From Gemmatimonadota bacterium (GTDB taxonomy: Bacteria; Gemmatimonadota; Gemmatimonadetes; Longimicrobiales; Gaopeijiaceae): a DNA stretch of 64,000 bases. The DNA lies in NCBI GenBank assembly GCA_021295815.1, contig JAGWBQ010000002.1, positions 155,831 to 219,830 on the forward strand, written 5' to 3'. This document shows, in pieces, positions 10,245-19,134 of this stretch (positions are counted from its first letter, which is position 1; each line of letters opens with the position of its first letter). The notes under the pieces are model-generated. The model was not told the DNA's origin, did not search any database, and was given only the letters and a program-made list of their open reading frames with translations. The position numbers and the translations under genes are program-made.

Positions 10245-11499
10245 CGCTATTGCGGTTCCGGTGGACTCCGAGGCAGGACGAAGGCCGTGGCTGGCGCGGC
10301 GCGTCCTGCTCGGCGTCACCGGCGGAGTGGCTGCCTACAAGTCCGTGCAGGTCGCTCGCGATCTGACTCTGCTGGGCGCCGAGGTCGACGTCGTGCTGTC
10401 GGCGGCCGCTCGGCGCTTCGTCACTCCGCTCTCGTTCGAGGCTGTAACCGGACGCCGGGCGCTCACCGAGCTCTTCTCCGCCGAAGGCGCGGCGCGCCAC
10501 CTCCGCCTGGGGAGTGACGCGGACGCGGTGTGCGTCGCTCCCGCCACCGCCGATTTCCTGGGGCGGATGGCTGCGGGCCGAGCCGACGATCTCCTGACCA
10601 CGAGCCTGCTCGCCGTTCGCGCTCCGATCCTGCTCTTTCCGGCCATGAACACCCTCATGCTCGAGCATCCGCGGGTGGCGGCCAATCTGGAGAAACTTCG
10701 AGGGACGTCCGGAGTGGAGATCTGCGGCCCAGGAGTCGGCAGGCTGGCCGCAGGTGAGGTCGAGGGCGCGGGACGGATGTTGGAGCCCGACGAGATAACC
10801 GCGCTGGTCGGCAGGGCCCTCGGTTCGGCTCGCCTGGGCGCTCTCGCCTCCAGGAAGGTGCTGGTCACCGCAGGTCCGACGCGGGAACCTGTCGACACCG
10901 TGCGTTACCTCGGCAACCGTTCGTCGGGGCGCATGGGTTACGCGCTGGCCGAGTCCGCGTGGCTGCGGGGGGCCGACGTGGTCCTCGTAACGGGGCCGAG
11001 CGAGCTCTCCGTTCCGGACGGGATCGCCGTGCGCAGATGCGAAACCGCACGAGAGATGCGAGACCGCGTGGTCGAGATCGCACCTGACCGAGATCTATGC
11101 ATCTTCGCTGCGGCGGTGGCGGACCTGCGGCCCCGGCAGACCGCCGAGCGAAAGCTCAAGCGGCGCGACCTGCCGGAAGAGGTCTTCCTCGAGCTTGCCC
11201 CGAATCCGGACGTGGCGCTAGCTGCCGTTCAGGCGATGGAAAACGAAGGCTTTTCGGTCGGATTCGCACTGGAGAGCGAGAACATGCTCGAAAACGCCCG
11301 CGCCAAGCTCGTCGGCGGTCGCTTCGACATGGTCGTCGCCAATCCCGCCGGCGACCCCGATGCCGGATTCGGAGCGACTACCAACCGGGTGACGGTTCTC
11401 AGGCCCGGTCGAGAGCCGGAGAAGCTCCCGCTCATGGAAAAGACGCGGGTGGCCGACGCCATCCTCGACCGGATCGAAACCGCGCTGGAGCGTCGGTGA
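10231..11499 (+). CDS. coaBC: Bifunctional phosphopantothenoylcysteine decarboxylase / phosphopantothenate-cysteine ligase
   Basis: Catalyses two steps of coenzyme A synthesis: coupling of phosphopantothenate to cysteine (CoaB, C-terminal) and FMN-dependent decarboxylation (CoaC, N-terminal). In 422 residues, the CoaC half spans about 22-190, with active-site His90, the substrate-clamp sequence PATADFLGRM and PAMN at 137-140. The CoaB half spans about 208-415, with LVTAGPTREPVDTVRYLGNRS. Oddly, the position of the catalytic cysteine of E. coli Dfp (ACG motif) is Ala174 in LAAG. The start is uncertain: GTG 10231 overlaps rpoZ, while GTG 10261 would give a 10-residue shorter protein. The stop overlaps the next gene as GTGA. 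Confidence 0.95.
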   Translation: MRRTDAIAVPVDSEAGRRPWLARRVLLGVTGGVAAYKSVQVARDLTLLGAEVDVVLSAAARRFVTPLSFEAVTGRRALTELFSAEGAARHLRLGSDADAVCVAPATADFLGRMAAGRADDLLTTSLLAVRAPILLFPAMNTLMLEHPRVAANLEKLRGTSGVEICGPGVGRLAAGEVEGAGRMLEPDEITALVGRALGSARLGALASRKVLVTAGPTREPVDTVRYLGNRSSGRMGYALAESAWLRGADVVLVTGPSELSVPDGIAVRRCETAREMRDRVVEIAPDRDLCIFAAAVADLRPRQTAERKLKRRDLPEEVFLELAPNPDVALAAVQAMENEGFSVGFALESENMLENARAKLVGGRFDMVVANPAGDPDAGFGATTNRVTVLRPGREPEKLPLMEKTRVADAILDRIETALERR

Positions 11500-12338
11500 G
11501 TCGGGCGCGGCTGCTTGCCAGCTACCTGGCCCATCAGCGTGAAGCCGGGCTTGGCGAAGCCTTCCTCTCGCGAATGAGCGCTTCGGAGTTCATGACCGTC
11601 GCCGAAGAGATCAAGGCCGAGGAGACCATCGCCGTCGGAGCGGGTTCGGCCGCCGGGAAGGCGAACGTCGCGGGGGTGGGGGCCGGTTCCGCCTCAGCCG
11701 TCGCGAATCCGTCCGCCCGGTCCTCAGGTCTCCTCCCGGACGACGAGAGGGAGGCGATCAACCGGACGGGAGGTGAACTTCCTTCCAGCCACGACGACCT
11801 GCGCGACGTGGCGCTGGTCTGCGAGCGCTGCACACTCGCGGGTGGACGCACCCGGGTCGTCTTCAACGACGGCGTCCGGAACGCCCGGGTCATGGTGGTG
11901 GGTGAAGCGCCCGGAGCGCGGGAAGACGCGACCGGAACGCCCTTCGTCGGTCCCGCCGGCAAATTGCTCGACCTCCTCCTCGCCACGGTGGGGCTCTCGC
12001 GGACGGACAACGTGTATATTGCGAACGTCCTCAAGTGTCGCCCGCCCGGGAACCGCAATCCGCACCCGCGTGAAATCGAGAGCTGCTCGCCCTTTCTTCT
12101 GAGACAGATCGAGATAGTCCGACCCAGGATCATCCTGGCCGTGGGAGCGTTCTCGGGACGGTTGCTGACGGCGCGGGAACGCTCCCCTCTCTCGAAACTC
12201 CGAGGAAAGGTGCACAGGTATATGGATCGTCCGCTCGTGGTCACGTACCATCCGGCGGCCCTGCTTCGCAATCCCCGCTGGATCCAGGCGACCTGGACGG
12301 ACCTTCAGCTTCTGCGCCGAGAACTCGGAGGGAGCTGA
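11496..12338 (+). CDS. udg: Uracil-DNA glycosylase, family 4 (Fe-S type)
   Basis: Removes uracil from DNA to start base-excision repair. The catalytic domain begins near residue 105. Four cluster-ligand cysteines are visible at 109, 112, 181 and 197, together with motif A GEAPGAREDATGTPF at 136-150 and motif B HPAALLRNP near the end. Residues 1-100 are an extra N-terminal region with a low-complexity Ala/Gly/Ser/Val linker (about 47-75), of no known function. The GTG start overlaps the coaBC stop by 4 nt and the gene ends one base before the dnaB ATG. Confidence 0.94.
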   Translation: MSRARLLASYLAHQREAGLGEAFLSRMSASEFMTVAEEIKAEETIAVGAGSAAGKANVAGVGAGSASAVANPSARSSGLLPDDEREAINRTGGELPSSHDDLRDVALVCERCTLAGGRTRVVFNDGVRNARVMVVGEAPGAREDATGTPFVGPAGKLLDLLLATVGLSRTDNVYIANVLKCRPPGNRNPHPREIESCSPFLLRQIEIVRPRIILAVGAFSGRLLTARERSPLSKLRGKVHRYMDRPLVVTYHPAALLRNPRWIQATWTDLQLLRRELGGS

Positions 12339-12339
12339 G

Positions 12340-13743
12340 ATGGAGATCGCCACGGCAACGGCTTCGGCGGCGCTGGCCCCGGATCCGCCCTACTCCCTCG
12401 AAGCCGAGGGCGCCGTTCTGGGAGCCGTTCTCATCAACGGCGACGCGCTCAGCCGAGCTACGCAGACGGTCAGGAGCTCGATGTTCTATCGCGAGGCGAA
12501 CAGGCGCATCTTCGGAGCCGTGGAGGCGCTTTTCGAACGGGGCGACATCGTCGACATCATCACCGTCAGCGAAGAGCTCAAGCGCACCGACGACCTCTCG
12601 CGCGCCGGAGGGCTCGAGTACGTCGCGTCGCTGGTCGACACCGTGCCCACCGCGGCCAACGTCGAGTATCACGCGCGCATCATCCGCGACAAGTCGCTCC
12701 TGCGCCGGCTCATCGAAGCTGCCAACGAGGTCGTCGCGGAGGCCTACGAACAGGGCGGCTCGACGGTTCGCGAGATCCTCGACCGCGCCGAGGCCCGGGT
12801 ATTCGAGGTCGCCGACAGCCAGGAGCGCGATTCTCTCAAGAAGATCAAGGAGCTCGTCTTCAGGGTCTACGAAGAGGTCGAGGAACACCAGGAGAAGGGC
12901 GCCGAGGTCACCGGCGTCCCCACCGGATTCAGCGACCTCGACCGCATGACCACGGGACTGCGACCCGGAGATCTCTGCATCGTCGCGGGGCGGCCTTCGA
13001 TGGGCAAGACGGCCTGGGCGCTCAACGTGGCTGCGAACGTATGCGTCCACAAGGAGATCCCTGTCCTCCTCTTCTCCCTGGAAATGTCGGCGCAACAGAT
13101 CGTTCAACGTCTGATCTGCGCGGAAGGTGGCGTCGACGCCCAACGCATTCGCAAGAAACACGGACTCGACGGAAGCGGAATGGAACGCCTGCTCAGGGCC
13201 GCCCACCGCCTCTCCCAGGCGCCGCTCTGGATCGACGACAAGGCGGGCGGCACCGTCCTGGAGATCAGGGCGAAGTCGCGCAGGCTCCAATCGGAACTTC
13301 GCAGCGACGGCAGGAAGCTCGGCCTCGTAGTCGTCGACTACCTGCAACTGATGTCCGGCTCGGGGCCGGTGGAGAGTCGCGTGCAGGAAGTGAGCGCAAT
13401 CTCTCGAGGACTGAAGGCCCTCGCTCGCGAGATCGAGGCGCCGGTGATGGCGATTTCGCAGCTCAGCAGGGCGCCCGAACAGCGCCCCAGCAAGCGGCCC
13501 CTCCTCTCCGACCTGCGCGACTCGGGCTCGATCGAACAGGACGCCGACATAGTCTGCTTTCTCTATCGCCCTGAGTACTACGAACAGGACCCGAGTCGAC
13601 GCGACGACGTCAAGGGTCAGGCGGAGGTGATCGTCGCGAAGCAGCGCAACGGGCCGACCGGCACGGTGGAGCTCTACTTCAGGCAGGAATACACGCGGTT
13701 CGAGACGTTGGGGCGGGATGACCGAGCGGAACGCGCGGACTGA
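12340..13743 (+). CDS. dnaB: Replicative DNA helicase DnaB
   Basis: The hexameric 5'-to-3' helicase at the replication fork. It has 467 residues, the usual length. The N-terminal DnaB domain spans about 17-120 (PYSLEAEGAVLGAVLI). The RecA-like C-terminal domain carries Walker A GRPSMGKT at 217-224, Walker B LVVVDYLQLM, and the arginine-finger region with LSDLRDSGSIEQDADIV. No intein or insertion is present. It starts two bases after the udg stop and overlaps ispD by 26 nt. Confidence 0.98.
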   Translation: MEIATATASAALAPDPPYSLEAEGAVLGAVLINGDALSRATQTVRSSMFYREANRRIFGAVEALFERGDIVDIITVSEELKRTDDLSRAGGLEYVASLVDTVPTAANVEYHARIIRDKSLLRRLIEAANEVVAEAYEQGGSTVREILDRAEARVFEVADSQERDSLKKIKELVFRVYEEVEEHQEKGAEVTGVPTGFSDLDRMTTGLRPGDLCIVAGRPSMGKTAWALNVAANVCVHKEIPVLLFSLEMSAQQIVQRLICAEGGVDAQRIRKKHGLDGSGMERLLRAAHRLSQAPLWIDDKAGGTVLEIRAKSRRLQSELRSDGRKLGLVVVDYLQLMSGSGPVESRVQEVSAISRGLKALAREIEAPVMAISQLSRAPEQRPSKRPLLSDLRDSGSIEQDADIVCFLYRPEYYEQDPSRRDDVKGQAEVIVAKQRNGPTGTVELYFRQEYTRFETLGRDDRAERAD

Positions 13744-14434
13744 ACCCTCGGAAGCGAGGGTGGGGGTGGTGATCGCCGGTGCGGGCTCGGGAAGAAGATT
13801 GGGAGGCGTGAGCAAGGCCTTGCTCGAAATGGGAGGGAGATCCCTCCTCGAACATTCTCTCGCCCCCTTCCTCGCGGAATCTCGCACTGCGGCGGTCGTC
13901 GTCGCCCTTCCCCCCGCCGAGGTCGTCGAGCCGCCTGCGCGACTTGTCAGGTTGTCGCGGGTGAAGTTCGTCGGGGGAGGGAAGGAGAGAGCGGAATCGG
14001 TGAAGGCCGCCCTGGAGACGCTTCCCACCGGTCTCGACGTGATCGCCGTCCACGACGCCGCTCGGCCGCTGGTGACGGAAGACACGGTCACGAAGTGCTT
14101 CGACCTCGCGCTGACGGGAGTGGGCGCCGTCGCCGGGATTCCGGTGGTGGATTCCATGAAGCGCGTCGATGGGGCCGGGCGGGTGCTGGAAGAGGTCGAA
14201 CGCGAGTATCTCTGGCACGCGCACACGCCCCAGTGCTTTCCGGCCGATTTCCTGCTCCGGGCCTACCGGGCAGGGTTCGGCGACGCCGGGAGCGCGATGG
14301 TCGCCGACGAGGCGTCACTGGCCGCCCATATGGGATTTCCGGTGGTCATGGTGGCCGAGGATTCCCCCAACCCCAAGATCACATATCGAAGCGACCTCGA
14401 GCTCGCCGAGGCCGTCCTTTCCCGACGGCGATGA
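13718..14434 (+). CDS. ispD: 2-C-methyl-D-erythritol 4-phosphate cytidylyltransferase
   Basis: Third enzyme of the MEP isoprenoid pathway; it joins MEP to CTP. The 238-residue product has the nucleotide-binding signature AGAGSGRRLGGVSKALLEMGG, the conserved VHDAARPLV, and KITYRSDLELAEAVL at the C-terminus. The ATG lies inside the 3' end of dnaB. ispF, which is often fused or adjacent to ispD, is far away at 59956, within the fatty-acid operon. Confidence 0.96.
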   Translation: MTERNARTEPSEARVGVVIAGAGSGRRLGGVSKALLEMGGRSLLEHSLAPFLAESRTAAVVVALPPAEVVEPPARLVRLSRVKFVGGGKERAESVKAALETLPTGLDVIAVHDAARPLVTEDTVTKCFDLALTGVGAVAGIPVVDSMKRVDGAGRVLEEVEREYLWHAHTPQCFPADFLLRAYRAGFGDAGSAMVADEASLAAHMGFPVVMVAEDSPNPKITYRSDLELAEAVLSRRR

Positions 14435-15135
14435 CGGGACGGGCCTGCAAACACCTCGACGATCCCCGCCCGGCGGGGGGTCGCGCACCCGGCGGACCGC
14501 GCGTGGGGCAGACGGAGGTCATCGACCTCGTCGGCGACCCGGACGCCTCGCTCCTTCCGGCCCTCGACTGCCTCGACCGCCACGGTATCCTCGCATACCC
14601 AACCGAAACGGTATACGGACTCGGTTCGCTCGCGACGCCCCGAGGGGTCTCGAGCCTGGCAGCCGCGAAGAACCGCCCGCCGAATCGTCCTTTCATTGTT
14701 CTGGTGGGCTCGAAGGCCCAGGCGGATAGCCTCGCTTGGAATTCTGCGGCCGAAAGACTCGTCGAACGCTTCTGGCCAGGGCCGCTCACCATCGTGCTCG
14801 GAGATCCCGACCGGAGCTTTCCGCCGGGCGTGCGCAGCGTCGAAGGAGGCGTGGCCGTTCGACTCTCACCCGATCCCGCAGTCAGGCGTCTGCTGGACGA
14901 GCTTGGGGAACCGGTCACCTCGACCAGCGCCAATCTTCCCGGCGAGAGTCCGGCTCTCACCGCAGCTTCGGCAGTGGAGACGCTGCGGCGCATCGGGGTA
15001 GTGGGCGGATGCGTCATCGACGGAGGAGCCAGGGTCGATACGGCTCCCTCCACTCTGGTGACCTGCACCACGCCGGCCCCCAGGATTCTCCGGGAAGGCG
15101 CGGTGCCGAAACCGCTGATCCTCGACCTTTTCTGA
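14431..15135 (+). CDS. tsaC: L-threonylcarbamoyladenylate synthase (TsaC/Sua5/YwlC family)
   Basis: Makes threonylcarbamoyl-AMP for the universal t6A37 modification of ANN-decoding tRNAs. The 234-residue product has the family motifs ILAYPTETVYGLGS, KNRPPNRPFIVLV, FWPGPLTIVL and PVTSTSANLPGESP, matching the YrdC domain. It lacks the extra C-terminal Sua5 domain. The ATG at 14431 overlaps the ispD stop (ATGA). An internal GTG at 14503 would remove a poorly conserved 24-residue leader and cannot be excluded. Confidence 0.93.
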   Translation: MTGRACKHLDDPRPAGGRAPGGPRVGQTEVIDLVGDPDASLLPALDCLDRHGILAYPTETVYGLGSLATPRGVSSLAAAKNRPPNRPFIVLVGSKAQADSLAWNSAAERLVERFWPGPLTIVLGDPDRSFPPGVRSVEGGVAVRLSPDPAVRRLLDELGEPVTSTSANLPGESPALTAASAVETLRRIGVVGGCVIDGGARVDTAPSTLVTCTTPAPRILREGAVPKPLILDLF

Positions 15136-15136
15136 C

Positions 15137-15622
15137 ATGGACTCACCGAATGGGAGTACCGCTCTGCACGTGCTCTTCGTGTGCGCCGGCAACACCTGCC
15201 GGAGCCCGATGGCGGAAGCGATAGCGGTGAGGAAGGCATCCGATCTCTCCAGACGAGTCGAGTTTCGCTCTGCGGGAACCGCCGCCCATGAGGGAGATCC
15301 CGTTACCGGGGGCGCACTGCGGGCCGCCGCGAGGGCGGGACTCGACCTCGCCCGACACACCGCTACCCTCGTCGATGAGGAGATCGCGAACTGGGCGGAT
15401 GTTATACTGGTTATGTCTCCCGGCCACCTTGCTCGGCTGCGCCGACTGGGTGCGGGCGACCGCAGTTTCCTCCTCTCCGCGTTTTCCACCGCCAAAGAGG
15501 CTCCGTCCGCGGAGGACGTCGGGGTTCCCGACCCCTTCGGCGGAGGCTCCGACGTCTACGAACACACCTTCGCCGTGCTCGAAGGACTGGTCGAGGACGC
15601 CATCCACCGCCTCGAAGGCTGA
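15137..15622 (+). CDS. Low-molecular-weight protein tyrosine phosphatase family protein
   Basis: A cytosolic phosphatase of the LMW-PTP/ArsC-like fold, 161 residues. The P-loop CAGNTCRSP (C-x5-R-S) lies at residues 16-24, and the general-acid aspartate is in DPFGGG near residue 132. It begins one base after the tsaC stop. In several bacteria a tsaC/sua5 gene is followed by an LMW-PTP-type gene (ywlC-ywlE in Bacillus), where YwlE acts as a protein-arginine phosphatase. Whether this one targets phosphotyrosine or phosphoarginine cannot be told from the sequence. Confidence 0.92.
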   Translation: MDSPNGSTALHVLFVCAGNTCRSPMAEAIAVRKASDLSRRVEFRSAGTAAHEGDPVTGGALRAAARAGLDLARHTATLVDEEIANWADVILVMSPGHLARLRRLGAGDRSFLLSAFSTAKEAPSAEDVGVPDPFGGGSDVYEHTFAVLEGLVEDAIHRLEG

Positions 15623-15641
15623 CCCTGCGCACCGGAAAGAC

Positions 15642-16478
15642 ATGCCGAAACCCGAACATCCCCAAGTCCTGGCGTTGCTGGGCGACCCGGTAGCCCACTC
15701 CCTCTCCCCGCCAGTTGTGAACGCGGCTTGCGCGGCCGCAGGCGTGAAGGGCGTCTATGTGGCCATCCGATGCGGTGAAGACGATCTCGGCGGTCTGATT
15801 CGCGGCATTTCGAGGGGCGGAGCGGGCGGCAACGTCACCCTGCCTTACAAGGAGCGGGCCGCGAGGATCGTCGAGGTACCCACCGCGGCCGTCCGCCGCT
15901 CGGGCGCCTGCAACACCTTCTGGAGGGGGGATGACGGCCGGGTGCACGGCGACAACACCGACGTCGCCGGTTTCCAGCGGGCGGTCGAACACCTGTGCGG
16001 CCGGTCGGCGCAAGGTATGCGCGTCCTGCTTCTGGGCGCCGGGGGCGCGGCGCGCGCCGTGCTTCTGGCGCTTGTGAAAGATGGAGTGGACCAGGTCACG
16101 GTCAGGAACCGGTCGCTGGAACGAGCGAGAAGGGTGGCGCGGCGCATCGGCGGATTTCGGGCTCGGGTCGCCAACGTTCAGGAAGACATAGACGGCGAAT
16201 CCTTCGACCTGGTCGTGAACGCGACCTCGTTGGGGATGAAGGAGAGCGACGGAAGGGTCTTGAACTTCGAGCGCCTGCGCAAGATCGGATACGTTCTCGA
16301 TCTGGTCTACCGGGCCGATTCGACCCGGCTCGTGCAAAGCGCGGTCGAGCTGGGCATTCCGGCCGCCGACGGCAAGGAGATGCTCGTCCAGCAGGCGGCC
16401 GTCGCCTTCGAACGCTGGTGGAAGCGGCCCGCGCCGATCGAGGTCATGCGGGAGGCGGTCGCCGCCGCGTGCGAGTAG
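15642..16478 (+). CDS. aroE: Shikimate dehydrogenase
   Basis: Reduces 3-dehydroshikimate to shikimate with NADPH in aromatic amino-acid synthesis. The 278-residue product has the substrate site GDPVAHSLSP, NVTLPYKERA containing the catalytic lysine, the aspartate in GDNTDVAGF, and the dinucleotide-binding loop LLGAGGAARAV. The loop VRNRSLERA favours NADP. The ATG at 15642 follows GGAAAGAC at short spacing. The stop overlaps the comF-like start by 10 nt. Confidence 0.95.
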   Translation: MPKPEHPQVLALLGDPVAHSLSPPVVNAACAAAGVKGVYVAIRCGEDDLGGLIRGISRGGAGGNVTLPYKERAARIVEVPTAAVRRSGACNTFWRGDDGRVHGDNTDVAGFQRAVEHLCGRSAQGMRVLLLGAGGAARAVLLALVKDGVDQVTVRNRSLERARRVARRIGGFRARVANVQEDIDGESFDLVVNATSLGMKESDGRVLNFERLRKIGYVLDLVYRADSTRLVQSAVELGIPAADGKEMLVQQAAVAFERWWKRPAPIEVMREAVAAACE

Positions 16479-17302
16479 CCGTTCTCCACGGGCTGCTGGC
16501 CGACCACCTGCGCACCGCCGCCGACTTCTTCCTGCCCGCGGGATGCGCCGCCTGCCAGGGCTGGATTCCCGGAGGAAAGGATGCCGCGCTCGTGTGCGCC
16601 TCGTGCCGGGGACGGCTGCGGCCCGCCCCGTGGCCCCGCTGCCCGCGCTGTCACTATCCGGCGAGGGGCGGTCCGAGAGCCGATAACGGCGAGTGCGGGA
16701 ACTGCGCTCTCTGGGATCCCGATCTGTTTGCCGCGCGGTACTCCTACGTCCTCTGTCCGGTCAGCTCCCGGCTCGTGCGGGGGCTGAAGTACGGCGATTG
16801 GCCTGAACTCGCGGAGCCGCTGGCCGAAGCTTTGGTCGAGCTCGAGCTGCCCGCCTCCTCCGAAATCGGGGGCGGGGTCGAAGCGGGGATCCCGTCGGGA
16901 TCGGGCCTCGATTCCCTCGTTCGAAGAGTAGTCGCCTACGTTCCCGCCACACCGGACCGCGAGAGCCGCCGGGGCTACAACCAGTCCAAGGAGATCGCGC
17001 GTCGCTACGCGGCGGAGAAGGGCCTTCCGATCGTCGATCTTCTCGAACGGCGCGGGAGCGAGGTGTCGCAGACCGCCCTGCGTCCGACCGAGCGTTTCGC
17101 CAACGTCCGCGACGCCTTTCGCCCCAAGGGTAACGCGACACTGGATCCCGGTACCGAGGTTCACCTCGTCGACGACGTTCTGACCACCGGAGCCACCGCT
17201 TCGGCGGCGAGCGCGGCGCTGGTTCGGTGCGGCGCGGGCAGGGTTATCTTGCTCACGTTCGCTCGAGCCGTCCCCGAACTGGATCACCGCTTTCGTCGGT
17301 GA
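16469..17302 (+). CDS. ComF-family phosphoribosyltransferase-like protein
   Basis: A 277-residue double-zinc-ribbon protein with a C-terminal phosphoribosyltransferase fold, as in ComF, which is needed for DNA uptake in naturally competent bacteria. The N-terminal part has Cys pairs (CAAC, CASC, CPRC, CGNC) within residues 23-83. The C-terminal part carries RRGYNQSKEIARR and the PRPP loop VHLVDDVLTTGATA. The GTG at 16469 lies inside the aroE end. A competence role in this organism is not shown; many ComF homologues are in species never tested for transformation. Confidence 0.9.
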   Translation: MRVAVLHGLLADHLRTAADFFLPAGCAACQGWIPGGKDAALVCASCRGRLRPAPWPRCPRCHYPARGGPRADNGECGNCALWDPDLFAARYSYVLCPVSSRLVRGLKYGDWPELAEPLAEALVELELPASSEIGGGVEAGIPSGSGLDSLVRRVVAYVPATPDRESRRGYNQSKEIARRYAAEKGLPIVDLLERRGSEVSQTALRPTERFANVRDAFRPKGNATLDPGTEVHLVDDVLTTGATASAASAALVRCGAGRVILLTFARAVPELDHRFRR

Positions 17303-17351
17303 CGTGCGGGTCCCCTCAGCTTGCGTCCCACAACCCACGAGGACCTGAATT

Positions 17352-18362
17352 TTGTCCGTCAAATTAGCGATCAACGGCTTCGGCAGGATCGGCAGACACG
17401 CTCTGCGAGCCGTAGCCGTGAGTGAGAGAAACGATGTCAAGATAGTGGCCGTCAACGACTTGGCGTCTATCGACACACTCGCGCACCTTCTGCGCTACGA
17501 CTCGATGCACGGTCGCTACCCCGGCTCGGTCGAGGTCGACGAATCCGCGAGCGCGATCCTGGTGGACGGCGCCCTCGTGCGAGTGCTGAGCGAGCCGAGA
17601 CCCGAGCGGATTCCCTGGGGAGAGCTCGGTGTGGATGTGGCGCTCGAGTCGACGGGACGCTTCCGTTCGCGGGAGGACGCGGCTCTGCACCTGGAGGCCG
17701 GCGCCCGCAAGGTCGTGATCTCCGCTCCGGGCAACGGCGTGGACGCCACGTTCGTGCTGGGTGTGAACCACGACACCTACTCCAGGCGGGATCATCACGT
17801 GGTCTCGAACGCGAGCTGCACCACCAACTGCCTGGCGCCGGTGGTGAAGGTGATCGCGGACCGCTTCGGTTTCAAGCGAGGTCTGGTGACCACCGTGCAC
17901 TCGTACACCAACGGCCAGAACATCATCGACGCCCCGCACAAGGATCTCCGTCGCGCACGCGCCGCCGCCGTGTCCATGATCCCCACGACGACCGGAGCGG
18001 CCCGGGCCACCGGGGTCGTTCTTCCGGAGGTGCAGGGGCGGATCGACGGGCTCTCCGTCAGGGTACCGACCGCCGACGTCTCCCTCATCGATCTGGTCGC
18101 CGAGGTCGAGTCCGACGCGTCGGCCGAGTCCGTGAACGACGCCATGCGCCAGGCCTCCGCCGGACCGCTCGCCGGCATTCTGGAGGTCTCGGACGAACCT
18201 CTGGTTTCAGTGGACTTCGTCGGCAACCCTCACAGCGCCGTCGTGGACGCAATGAGCACCGCCGTCATCGAGCGCCGAATGGTCAAGGTGCTGGCCTGGT
18301 ACGACAACGAATGGGGATACGCCAACCGCCTGGTCGATCTCGCCGCCGTGGTGGGAGCGTAG
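17352..18362 (+). CDS. gapA: Glyceraldehyde-3-phosphate dehydrogenase, type I
   Basis: Oxidises glyceraldehyde-3-phosphate to 1,3-bisphosphoglycerate in glycolysis. The 336-residue product has the Rossmann motif INGFGRIGRHALRA, catalytic Cys156 in SNASCTTNC, the following histidine in TTVHSYTNGQ, and WYDNEWGYANRLVDL at the end. The TTG start at 17352 is supported by GAGGACC just upstream and by the family N-terminus. VNDLAS after the second strand fits NAD use. pgk and tpiA follow after a sigma factor and a GWxTD gene. Confidence 0.97.
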   Translation: MSVKLAINGFGRIGRHALRAVAVSERNDVKIVAVNDLASIDTLAHLLRYDSMHGRYPGSVEVDESASAILVDGALVRVLSEPRPERIPWGELGVDVALESTGRFRSREDAALHLEAGARKVVISAPGNGVDATFVLGVNHDTYSRRDHHVVSNASCTTNCLAPVVKVIADRFGFKRGLVTTVHSYTNGQNIIDAPHKDLRRARAAAVSMIPTTTGAARATGVVLPEVQGRIDGLSVRVPTADVSLIDLVAEVESDASAESVNDAMRQASAGPLAGILEVSDEPLVSVDFVGNPHSAVVDAMSTAVIERRMVKVLAWYDNEWGYANRLVDLAAVVGA

Positions 18363-18483
18363 CTGGGGAGGTTCGGCGGTGCGCGTCCCTCCTCACCTTG
18401 ACGCGCAACCTGCACGGGATGTTAGGTAGATTATTCCACGAGGAGCGGAAGGGGTAGGGTACATTTCCGATGGAACAGGATCG

Positions 18484-19134
18484 ATGAGCTCAGTACAAAC
18501 ACGTCGAACGGCGGCGGTTGCTCCTGCACCGCTGGGGGGAGCTGCTGATCGGACGTTGCCCGAAGATTTCGAGCGGTGGTTCAGCGAGCACCGAGGCACC
18601 ATCTTCCGCTATGTGCGTTTCCGAGTGGCGAACCGGGAATCGGCCGAGGACGTCACGTCGGAGGTGTTCATGAAGGCGCTCCGAGCCTTCAGGACCTACA
18701 ACCCGTCCAAGGCGGCCCCGCGCACCTGGTTGATGACCATCGCCCGCAACTCGGTGACGGACCATCTTCGGCATCTCCAGCGCCACGGTTCGAATCATGT
18801 TTCACTTGACCGCATGCCCGACCTGGTTTCGTCGTTGCCCTCGCCGGAAGAGCGGGTCCTGCGCGAGGAGAGGGTCCGGCGTCTGCTGAACGCGGTGCGC
18901 ATGCTGAGGAAAAACGAACAGGAGATCCTTTCGCTCCGGTACGGATCGGGTCTGCGCAACACCGAGATCGCGGAACAGCTGGGAGTGTCGGCCAACGCAG
19001 TGGCGGTGAGGATGCATCGCGCTCTCAAGCGCCTGAAGCTCACGGTCGGCGAAAACCCGGAGTTCGATGCCAATGGCAGATCCGATTCGAACGGGGGTTC
19101 CTCATCCTGTTGCGGGATGGCCGGTTCCGAATGA
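18484..19134 (+). CDS. ECF-type RNA polymerase sigma factor
   Basis: A 216-residue sigma-70-family factor with regions 2 and 4 only. Region 2 spans about 32-100 (core NRESAEDVTSEVFMKALRAF; PRTWLMTIARN) and region 4 about 130-185 (IAEQLGVSANAVAVRMHRAL helix-turn-helix). The C-terminal 25 residues are Ser/Gly/Asn-rich with a CC pair. The ATG lies 3 nt after AGGA. A five-codon reading frame at 18470-18487 ends across this start. The gene is joined to the downstream membrane GWxTD gene by an ATGA overlap, the usual genetic layout of a sigma/anti-sigma pair. Its target promoters are unknown. Confidence 0.93.
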   Translation: MSSVQTRRTAAVAPAPLGGAADRTLPEDFERWFSEHRGTIFRYVRFRVANRESAEDVTSEVFMKALRAFRTYNPSKAAPRTWLMTIARNSVTDHLRHLQRHGSNHVSLDRMPDLVSSLPSPEERVLREERVRRLLNAVRMLRKNEQEILSLRYGSGLRNTEIAEQLGVSANAVAVRMHRALKRLKLTVGENPEFDANGRSDSNGGSSSCCGMAGSE

